Assembly (NCBI GenBank): GCA_045580405.1
Contig: JAZNNT010000109.1
Span: 1-12,810 of the forward strand
Direction: 5' to 3'
DNA from: SIG452 sp045580405
GTDB lineage: Bacteria; Bacillota; Clostridia; UMGS1840
DNA: 12,810 nt
In this document: positions 8,032 through 12,810 of the stretch, piece after piece
Layout of the letters: each line of letters opens with the position of its first letter
Numbering within the stretch: position 1 is the first letter of the stretch
Program-made: the position numbers and the translations under genes
Notes under the pieces: generated by a model
Database searches by the model: none
Seen by the model: only the letters and a program-made list of their open reading frames with translations
Told to the model about the DNA's origin: nothing

Positions 8032-8787
8032 TTACGCTCCTTTTTGTTTATTTTCTTTTAAAAGACGTTTCCGTCTGCGTTTTTCTAAAACAATCTGCCA
8101 TAGGAATCTGGGTAATGCCAGCATTCTGATAAACCGACTGGGTTGCTTGCACAAGCGATAAAACCATTCCAGATGCAATTTAATAAAGAAATCCGGTGCC
8201 CGTTTCACAACACCGGCAAACACATCCATGCTTCCGCCGATGCCTAAAAATGCGGTTCCCCGGAATAAATGCTTATTATCATGAATCCATTGCTCCTGTT
8301 TTTTAGCCCCTAAGCAAACAAACACCACCTGAGGCTTAGCTTCAGCAATTTTTTCGCCCACAGGCTCTTTAAAAAATCCGTTCTGTGTGCCAACAATCTG
8401 AATACCGGGATATTTTTGCAAAAGATTTTCCTTTGCTTTGGCACACACTTCTTCACGGGAGCCAAACAAATAGAAAGAAATTCCCTCTTTGGCGCCTTCC
8501 TCCAACAGCTTGCAGGCAATATCATATCCTGCGGCACGTTCTTTTAACGGAGTACCAAGCATCTTGGCTCCTTTTACCACGCCGATACCGTCGGCCGTTA
8601 AAATATCGGCAGAGTTTAACAGCTCCAGTAAAGCGGGGTCTTTGCGAAACTGCTCAATAATTTCGGAATTAGGGGTATATACCACTGTGTTTTCCCCGTT
8701 TTTGATGCGGGAAATGATTTTTGCAACAATTTGGCAAATCGTTGCATTGGAAATCTTTGCGCCAAGTACGTCTACTTTTTCAAACAC
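8032..8787 (-). CDS. tagA: WecG/TagA/CpsF-family glycosyltransferase (N-acetylmannosaminyltransferase-like)
   Basis: A 251-residue GT26-family enzyme. TagA adds ManNAc to undecaprenyl-PP-GlcNAc in wall teichoic acid or other surface glycopolymer synthesis on the inner membrane face. Motifs seen: TADG at 64-67 with the likely catalytic D66, LKERAAGYD at 81-89, LGAKKQEQWI at 159-168, GIGGSMDVFAG at 182-192, and RAPDFF plus EWFYRL at 196-211. The basic tail (LEKRRRKRLLKENKQK, about 234-249) fits the C-terminal membrane-binding appendage of this family. The GTG start is chosen because GGGAGG stands 7 nt upstream. An in-frame ATG at 8823 would lie at the predicted transcription start and would lack a ribosome binding site. 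It is the first gene of the six-gene operon. No other teichoic acid genes are nearby, so the exact polymer is unknown and the symbol is a family label. Confidence 0.88.
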   Translation of the reverse strand: MFEKVDVLGAKISNATICQIVAKIISRIKNGENTVVYTPNSEIIEQFRKDPALLELLNSADILTADGIGVVKGAKMLGTPLKERAAGYDIACKLLEEGAKEGISFYLFGSREEVCAKAKENLLQKYPGIQIVGTQNGFFKEPVGEKIAEAKPQVVFVCLGAKKQEQWIHDNKHLFRGTAFLGIGGSMDVFAGVVKRAPDFFIKLHLEWFYRLCKQPSRFIRMLALPRFLWQIVLEKRRRKRLLKENKQKGA

Positions 8788-8828
8788 GGTACGTCCTCCC
8801 TGATTTCGTTTACAAAATATCACACTAT

Positions 8829-8857
8829 ATTATAACATTATCTCACAAAAATTGCAA
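8829..8857 (-). promoter_or_regulatory. Sigma-A promoter for the six-gene operon
   Basis: On the minus strand, TTGCAA (8857-8852) and TATAAT (8834-8829) are 17 nt apart. The predicted start of transcription is near 8822, leaving about 35 nt of leader before the GTG of the glycosyltransferase. No other promoter-like site appears in the short gaps within the operon, so it may drive all six genes. Confidence 0.8.
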
Positions 8858-8875
8858 CCTTTATTTCCAATTTTT
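8847..8875. repeat. Inverted repeat overlapping the operon promoter
   Basis: AAAAATTG (8847-8854) and CAATTTTT (8868-8875) are perfect 8-nt inverted arms separated by 13 nt. The left arm covers part of the -35 box of the minus-strand promoter. It could be an operator, but in such AT-rich intergenic DNA it may be chance. Confidence 0.3.
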
Positions 8876-8914
8876 ATAAAAACATCGAGATTCAACCAAA
8901 TCATGGGAATAAAC

Positions 8915-8943
8915 TTGACTTTTCCCCTTTTTTGCATCATAAT
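8915..8943 (+). promoter_or_regulatory. Sigma-A promoter for the amidase-holin pair
   Basis: TTGACT (8915-8920) and CATAAT (8938-8943) are 17 nt apart, one mismatch each from consensus. The likely start is near 8950, giving a leader of about 50 nt. It diverges from the glycosyltransferase operon promoter, with about 57 bp between the two -35 boxes. Confidence 0.7.
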
Positions 8944-9002
8944 GACGCGGGACAGAAAAAAGGTCGCTCTTTCATTGTACCATTCAAAACGAGGTGTTTT
9001 TT

Positions 9003-9692
9003 ATGAAAATCTGCATTGACGCAGGTCACAATTATTCAGGCTGGGACACCGGTGCCGTGGCAAACAACCTAAAAGAACAGAATATTACCTTTCAGATTGC
9101 AGAAAAGCTTTCGGAAATTCTGAATGCACACCAAATTAAAACTGTGTTCACCAGAGAATCCGCTACTCAAAACTTAGGCACATCCGTAAACAGCAGCTTA
9201 AAAAAACGAGCAGAGATTTCCAACCGGACAGCATGCGATTATTTTGTTTCCATCCATTGCAACGCAGGTGGCGGAACCGGAACAGAGGTGCTGGTGCTGA
9301 AAAAAGGCGGTCAGGCGGAAGGACTGGCTGAATCCGTACTGTCGGAAATGACCAAAAAACTGAATCTCCGCTCCCGTGGAGTTAAGGAGGCAAATCTTCT
9401 GGTGTTAAGAGAAACCATATGCCCTGCTATTTTGGTGGAAACCGCTTTTTTAGATCATCCGACAGATGCGAATCTGTTAAAGACTAAACCGGAGGAATTT
9501 GCATCTGCCATCGCCATGGGAATCTTTGGATTTTTAGGCATTGCAATTCAAGATGAACTGCTGTCTGTGAAAAAGAAGCTCTCTGAAAAATGGCAGCTAT
9601 CCGACCCTGAAGCGGTTTTTTTGTTACTGGACCAGCATCCTTACCGAAATGAGTTGTATCAAAAAATACTCGATAGCTACAAAAAGGAGTAA
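9003..9692 (+). CDS. N-acetylmuramoyl-L-alanine amidase (Amidase_3), endolysin-like
   Basis: A 229-residue zinc amidase that would cut the bond between MurNAc and L-Ala in peptidoglycan. Residues 1-180 form the catalytic domain: H9 in IDAGHN, E25 in LKEQN, H85 in SIHCNA (zinc ligands) and the catalytic E146 in VETAFLDHP. There is no signal peptide or membrane anchor, so it would stay in the cytosol unless a holin lets it out, as for phage endolysins. Residues 181-229 form a charged helical tail (KKKLSEKWQLSDPEAV) that I do not recognise; it is neither an evident SH3 nor a LysM repeat. The ATG at 9003 is preferred because GAGGTG lies 6 nt upstream; the in-frame GTG at 8994 is part of that ribosome binding site. 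The holin-like gene follows after 3 nt. A role in sporulation or germination is possible, but the pairing favours lysis. Confidence 0.9.
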   Translation: MKICIDAGHNYSGWDTGAVANNLKEQNITFQIAEKLSEILNAHQIKTVFTRESATQNLGTSVNSSLKKRAEISNRTACDYFVSIHCNAGGGTGTEVLVLKKGGQAEGLAESVLSEMTKKLNLRSRGVKEANLLVLRETICPAILVETAFLDHPTDANLLKTKPEEFASAIAMGIFGFLGIAIQDELLSVKKKLSEKWQLSDPEAVFLLLDQHPYRNELYQKILDSYKKE

Positions 9693-9695
9693 CAT

Positions 9696-9914
9696 ATGGA
9701 CATACAAGCATTAATGGAAATGGTAATGGGACAAGGTGTTTTTGCTGCGTTATTCATCTGGTTGTTTTTCACTTATCAGAAAGAATCCAAAGAACGTGAG
9801 GAGCGGCTGATGTCTATTGTGGACAGTCAGTCTGAACGACTGGAAAAGATTTCACTCACCTTGGAAAAAATTTCCGAGGACATCAAAGCCGTTGGCAAAA
9901 GTCAGGTTTTATAA
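9696..9914 (+). CDS. BhlA/UviB-like holin
   Basis: A 72-residue protein with one N-terminal membrane helix (about 13-27, GVFAALFIWLFFTY) followed by a strongly charged, coiled-coil-like region (about 28-66, KESKEREERLMSI then ERLEKI and TLEKI). The layout of one helix ending in a Trp-containing segment and then KE.KEREERL is typical of the BhlA/UviB bacteriocin and phage holin family (usually about 70-90 residues). Such proteins make membrane lesions that release endolysins or bacteriocins. AGGAG lies 6 nt before the ATG, and the start is 3 nt after the amidase stop, so the two are co-transcribed. Order is lysin then holin, the reverse of many phage cassettes. A terminator follows 6 nt after the stop. 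No other phage gene is visible in the window. Confidence 0.8.
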   Translation: MDIQALMEMVMGQGVFAALFIWLFFTYQKESKEREERLMSIVDSQSERLEKISLTLEKISEDIKAVGKSQVL

Positions 9915-9920
9915 CCATCA

Positions 9921-9956
9921 AAAAGACGTATCATTTATTATGATACGTCTTTTTTT
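9921..9956 (+). terminator. Intrinsic terminator after the amidase-holin pair
   Basis: A perfect 14-bp stem (AAAAGACGTATCAT with ATGATACGTCTTTT) closes a TTATT loop and runs into a T tract to 9956. It seals the lysis unit off from mnmE. Confidence 0.95.
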
Positions 9957-9957
9957 A

Positions 9958-9985
9958 TTGACATTTTTTTGAAATATGCTATAAT
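9958..9985 (+). promoter_or_regulatory. Sigma-A promoter for mnmE
   Basis: TTGACA (9958-9963) and TATAAT (9980-9985), both perfect, are 16 nt apart. The predicted start near 9992 leaves about 30 nt before the mnmE ATG. The -35 box begins 2 nt past the T tract of the preceding terminator. Confidence 0.88.
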
Positions 9986-10023
9986 GAGAATGTTAAATTC
10001 TAAGAACTAAAGGAGTTTTCCGG

Positions 10024-11370
10024 ATGTTTTACGATACCATTGCAGCTCCTGCAACCAAAAATATACAAAGTGCTGTATCCGTGATTCGTTTAAGCGGAGA
10101 AAAAGCCGTTGAAATTGGGGATGCCTTGTTTGGCGGCAAACTACAAAACGCTGCTGACAGAAGCTTAGTATACGGCAAAATCCGTGATGTAGACGGCAAT
10201 ATCTTAGATGACTGTCTGGCGGTGAAAATGCTGGCTCCCAAGTCCTACACGGGAGAGAATACCGTGGAGTTTTATTGCCACGGCGGAAAAACCGTTACCG
10301 AATGTGTCATGCGGGAATTACTAAAAAACGGTGCCCGCCTTGCGGAAAAAGGCGAATTTACCAAACGTGCCTTTTTAAACGGAAAAATGGATTTGACGCA
10401 AGCAGAAGCCGTGATTGACGCCATCGGTGCCGAAACCAAGTCTGCCCTTTTGATGGCACAGGAAAATTTAGACGGAAAGCTCCGTCATAAAATTGACGGA
10501 TTACGCAGCCGCATTATGACGGAAATTATGAATATTTTAGCCGGCAACGACTTCCCTGACGAAACTGGTGGAAATCACAATGATGTGATTTTATCACGAC
10601 TGGAAAGCATCTTAAAAGACGTAAGCGCTCTTTTAACCAGCTACGATAAAGGAAAAATCTTAAAAGACGGCTTTACTGCAGCCATCTGCGGCAAGCCCAA
10701 CGTGGGAAAATCCTCACTGTTAAACGCCATTTTAGACGAGGACCGCGCCATTGTTACCGATATTGAAGGAACCACCCGTGACGTGATTACCGAACGAATC
10801 GATATTGGCGGTTATGTAATGAACATTGCGGATACCGCAGGTCTTCGGGAAAGCTCTGACGTTGTGGAACAGGCAGGAATTTTAAAATCTTATCAATACA
10901 TTGAGCAGGTAGATTACATTCTGTATCTTCTGGATGCCACCAAGAAAGCGGATCAAGAAGAAACCGATTATATCAAAAGTCTCCCTTCGCATACGGTAGT
11001 GATTTACAATAAAACTGATTTAAACAAGCCTGAAATTCCGAATGATTTGGATAAAAAGATATTCTGCATCAGTGCTAAAAATAATGATGGTGTAGCAGAC
11101 CTGTTAGACGGTATCCGTGAGGATATTGAAAAAAGGCTGGAACAGTCCGAATCGGAAGAAACCCTGTTCTCCGAACGGCATTATCAGGCACTTTTAATGG
11201 CAGAGGAAAGTCTTCAACGGGCAATTTCCACCCTCAAAATGAATCTGGAAGCAGACATCTGCTCCATTGATTTGGAGGACGCAGCATCCTATTTGGGCGA
11301 AATTACAGGCACCACCGTGAACGATGAAGTGATCGACAATATCTTTAAAAATTTCTGTATCGGAAAATAG
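10024..11370 (+). CDS. mnmE: tRNA U34 modification GTPase MnmE (TrmE)
   Basis: A 448-residue GTPase that, with MnmG, installs (carboxymethyl)aminomethyl groups on the wobble uridine of certain tRNAs, using a methylene-tetrahydrofolate carbon. The N-terminal folate-binding domain shows DTIAAPAT near the start and GEFTKRAFLNGKMDLTQAEA at 110-129. The inserted G domain has Walker A GKPNVGKS at 223-230, TTRD at 250-253, DTAG at 270-273, NKTD at 329-332 and SAK at 350-352. The C-terminus ends in FCIGK with the conserved C445. Length is close to the usual 450-460. AAGGAG lies 8 nt before the ATG. The gene has its own promoter, and mnmG is not adjacent in this window although the two are often neighbours in Bacillota. 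Confidence 0.97.
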   Translation: MFYDTIAAPATKNIQSAVSVIRLSGEKAVEIGDALFGGKLQNAADRSLVYGKIRDVDGNILDDCLAVKMLAPKSYTGENTVEFYCHGGKTVTECVMRELLKNGARLAEKGEFTKRAFLNGKMDLTQAEAVIDAIGAETKSALLMAQENLDGKLRHKIDGLRSRIMTEIMNILAGNDFPDETGGNHNDVILSRLESILKDVSALLTSYDKGKILKDGFTAAICGKPNVGKSSLLNAILDEDRAIVTDIEGTTRDVITERIDIGGYVMNIADTAGLRESSDVVEQAGILKSYQYIEQVDYILYLLDATKKADQEETDYIKSLPSHTVVIYNKTDLNKPEIPNDLDKKIFCISAKNNDGVADLLDGIREDIEKRLEQSESEETLFSERHYQALLMAEESLQRAISTLKMNLEADICSIDLEDAASYLGEITGTTVNDEVIDNIFKNFCIGK

Positions 11371-11427
11371 TCTCAAGAGAGAACGACTGCAGAACATTAA
11401 AGAATACAAAAAAACTTAAAAAAACAT

Positions 11428-11482
11428 ATCACCGAAGTGATCTTTCATAGAATGAAGAGAAAGGAAGCTTCGGTGATTTTTT
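11428..11482 (+). terminator. Terminator-like hairpin leader abutting spmA
   Basis: ATCACCGAAG (11428-11437) pairs with CTTCGGTGAT (11468-11477) in a perfect 10-bp stem, followed by TTTTTT that runs directly into the spmA ATG at 11483. The 30-nt loop holds a small internal hairpin (TTCAT, AGA, ATGAA). The 5' arm can alternatively form ATCAC-CGAA-GTGAT on its own. It fits an mnmE terminator, but the only well-spaced ribosome binding site of spmA, GGTGAT, lies inside the 3' arm, so it may also control spmA. Confidence 0.7.
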
Positions 11483-12064
11483 ATGGGATATGTGATTTCG
11501 TTTTTTTGGATCATGGGAATCGTGTTTTTGGCAATCAACCAAAACTTAGGTGAGCTTGGCACCATTATTTCTACTGCTACCGCCAACTGCGGAAGCTTTG
11601 TATTAAAGCTTTTGTTTCTGACTGCCTTTTTTTCGGGAATGATTCAGATAGGAGAAGAAATCGGATTGACCAAAGTGTTGTCTAAGTTACTTTCTCCTGT
11701 GCTAAATCGATTATTTCATACCAAAAATGAAAAGGCAAAAAGACTGATGTCTTTAAACATTTCAGCAAATATGTTAGGCATCGGCAATGCAGCTACTCCC
11801 TCGGGACTTGCCGCCATGGAAGAATTAAATCAAGAGGCAAAAAATGATTTCCCCACTCCTGATATGTGCCGTTTTATTCTGTTTAATACCTGCTCGGTGC
11901 AACTGATTCCCACCACAGTCATCGGTCTTCGGGCAATGGCAGGCTCGAAGTCTCCGTCCTCCGTGGTAATTCCTGTTTTGATAACAGGAATTTTAGGATT
12001 GCTCGGCGCTCTTGTGCTTTGCCGTTTGGCACTTTCTTACAAGGAAAGGAGAACACAGTTATGA
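11483..12064 (+). CDS. spmA: Spore maturation protein SpmA
   Basis: A 193-residue membrane protein of the Gate/nucleoside-recognition fold. In Bacillus, SpmA acts with SpmB in spore core dehydration and heat resistance. The family core is plain: NISANMLGIGN followed by AATPSGLAAMEEL at about 91-114, and FNTCSVQLIPTTVIGLRAMAGS at about 132-153. There are hydrophobic helices at 3-17, 35-52 and 160-182. The spacing from mnmE is 112 bp. The start at 11483 keeps the first membrane helix; its ribosome binding site is GGTGAT, 5 nt upstream, inside a hairpin arm. AAAGGA further upstream is about 17 nt away and so is a poor candidate. The TGA stop overlaps the ATG of spmB (ATGA), suggesting translational coupling. 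No sigma-E or sigma-G promoter could be recognised with confidence. Confidence 0.93.
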   Translation: MGYVISFFWIMGIVFLAINQNLGELGTIISTATANCGSFVLKLLFLTAFFSGMIQIGEEIGLTKVLSKLLSPVLNRLFHTKNEKAKRLMSLNISANMLGIGNAATPSGLAAMEELNQEAKNDFPTPDMCRFILFNTCSVQLIPTTVIGLRAMAGSKSPSSVVIPVLITGILGLLGALVLCRLALSYKERRTQL

Positions 12065-12591
12065 TCGCTCTTCTTTCTGACGGAATGCTTCCTCTGTTTT
12101 TTGCGACACTGTTTTTGATCTCCTTTTTGAAAAAAAGAGACAGTCTTTCTGCATTTACCCAAGGTGCCAAAAACGGATTTTCTGCAATTGTGAAAATCAC
12201 ACCCAACATTCTAGCCATTATGGTGTCGATTGCGGTGTTTCGGGAATCGGGAGCATTGGCTTTCTTTTTGTCTCTGCTTTCTCCTCTGTTTCATTTCCTG
12301 AGGATTCCCGAAGGAATCGGTGAATTGATTTTAGTGCGCCCCATTTCCGGAAGCGGCGCAATGGTGCTGTTATCGGATATTTTAAACAAATTCGGTGCAG
12401 ACAGCTACGAAGGTCTGTTGGCATCGGTGATATGTGCTTCCACCGAAACCACTATTTACACCGTAACCGTTTATTTTGCCGTTACCAAAGTAAAAAAGAC
12501 AAAACTCCCCTTGCTGTTAGGGTTATGTGCGGATATTTTGGTGATATTTTTGGCAATGCTGACAGTCAACTTGTTCCTTTCCCCTGCTTGA
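12061..12591 (+). CDS. spmB: Spore maturation protein SpmB
   Basis: A 176-residue membrane protein, partner of SpmA and near the usual length of about 178. Signature segments are KNGFSAIVKITPNILAIMV (about 36-54), LVRPISGSGAM (about 91-101) and ASTETTIYTVTVYFA (about 125-139). Several hydrophobic helices cover the rest. The start at 12061 overlaps the spmA stop by 4 nt and has AAAGGAG 9 nt upstream; an in-frame ATG at 12019 would lie deep in spmA and is not favoured. The spmAB pair marks the host as a spore former or a recent descendant of one. The gene's stop codon overlaps the -35 box of the next promoter, and no terminator was seen between them. Confidence 0.94.
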   Translation: MIALLSDGMLPLFFATLFLISFLKKRDSLSAFTQGAKNGFSAIVKITPNILAIMVSIAVFRESGALAFFLSLLSPLFHFLRIPEGIGELILVRPISGSGAMVLLSDILNKFGADSYEGLLASVICASTETTIYTVTVYFAVTKVKKTKLPLLLGLCADILVIFLAMLTVNLFLSPA

Positions 12592-12616
12592 CATTTTTTG
12601 GGGAATATGGTATGAT
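12588..12616 (+). promoter_or_regulatory. Sigma-A promoter for the SDR gene
   Basis: TTGACA (12588-12593) and TATGAT (12611-12616) are 17 nt apart. The -35 box overlaps the last codons of spmB. The likely start is near 12623, giving a leader of about 45 nt before the ATG at 12668. Confidence 0.8.
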
Positions 12617-12667
12617 TACAGTATAATTTTACCCAAAGTACCAAAAGAAACGGAGCGATTTTCCGCT

Positions 12668-12810
12668 ATGAAAAAAATTGCATTGGTAACCGGTGCCGGT
12701 CGCGGAATCGGAAAAGAAATTGCCATAAAGCTACAAGAAGAAGGTTATTTTGTAATTGCCAACAGTAAGCATACCCAAATCCCCGACACCGAAACCCAAT
12801 CAGGTTATCG
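12668..12810 (+). CDS. Short-chain dehydrogenase/reductase (partial, C-terminus outside window)
   Basis: The first 47 codons of a Rossmann-fold oxidoreductase. The opening KKIALVTGAGRGIGKEIA holds the TGXXXGIG cofactor loop at residues 8-15, after which a helix and second strand (YFVIANS, about 27-33) follow. No acidic residue clearly ends the second strand, so NAD versus NADP preference cannot be read. The catalytic Tyr-Lys region lies beyond the edge, and the substrate is unknown; FabG-like 3-oxoacyl reductase is one of many options. A GGAG lies about 12 nt before the ATG, somewhat far. The gene has its own promoter and probably does not depend on spmAB. Confidence 0.85.
   Translation, partial: MKKIALVTGAGRGIGKEIAIKLQEEGYFVIANSKHTQIPDTETQSGY

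Noticed and set aside
8788..8823. ATG at 8823 as start of the TagA-like protein
   Set aside because: It coincides with the predicted transcription start and lacks a ribosome binding site, while GTG at 8787 has GGGAGG at a 7-nt distance.
8994..9002. GTG at 8994 as start of the amidase
   Set aside because: This GTG is the end of the GAGGTG ribosome binding site serving the ATG at 9003.
9003..9914. The lysis pair as part of a larger prophage
   Set aside because: The genes on both sides are housekeeping genes with their own promoters, and no tail, capsid, integrase or repressor gene is present in the window.
12019..12060. ATG at 12019 as start of spmB
   Set aside because: It would extend SpmB by 14 residues inside the spmA frame; ATG at 12061 has AAAGGAG, overlaps the spmA stop as coupled genes do, and gives the usual family length.
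12622..12627. A second TATAAT just downstream of the SDR promoter
   Set aside because: No -35-like hexamer lies 16-18 nt upstream of it; the TTGACA/TATGAT pair at 17 nt is the better promoter.

Overview
The window looks like a chromosomal segment of a low-GC, spore-forming Bacillota, most likely a Clostridia-type anaerobe. This rests on the spore genes spmA and spmB, a FAD-dependent thymidylate synthase (ThyX), a fused homocysteine methyltransferase/methylenetetrahydrofolate reductase, a standalone pterin methyltransferase domain, AGGAGG-type ribosome binding sites and clean sigma-A promoters. It is mostly core genome. No transposase, integrase, CRISPR array or toxin module is visible.

Left part, minus strand: the 5' portion of a CPA2-type cation:proton antiporter (1-1102, running off the edge), then a single tRNA-Gln(CTG) (1194-1267) with its own consensus promoter and terminator. 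Next, read right to left, is a tight six-gene operon: tagA/wecG-like glycosyltransferase (8787-8032), thyX, uppP-like, ftsK/spoIIIE, homocysteine methyltransferase-MTHFR fusion, and pterin methyltransferase (ending 1434). A sigma-A promoter stands at its head (8829-8857) and a strong intrinsic terminator at its end (1395-1428). Gaps between its genes are 4 to 18 nt. It joins undecaprenyl-lipid enzymes, a DNA translocase and folate/one-carbon enzymes. ThyX and the MTHFR domain draw on the same methylene-tetrahydrofolate pool. The two methionine-synthesis proteins together have the homocysteine and folate modules of MetH but no cobalamin domain.

Right part, plus strand: a self-contained two-gene unit with its own promoter and terminator, encoding a signal-less Zn amidase and a BhlA/UviB-like holin (9003-9914). 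Then come mnmE (tRNA U34 modification GTPase), a hairpin leader abutting spmA, the spmA-spmB pair with a 4-nt overlap, and the start of a short-chain dehydrogenase/reductase gene behind a strong promoter.

The most notable items are the isolated endolysin/holin-like cassette between housekeeping genes, the split methionine synthase layout, the altered signature motifs in the UppP homologue, and the spmA ribosome binding site buried in the 3' arm of a terminator-like hairpin. I found no clearly unprecedented multi-gene system. All family assignments come from motif reading only; no database search was run.
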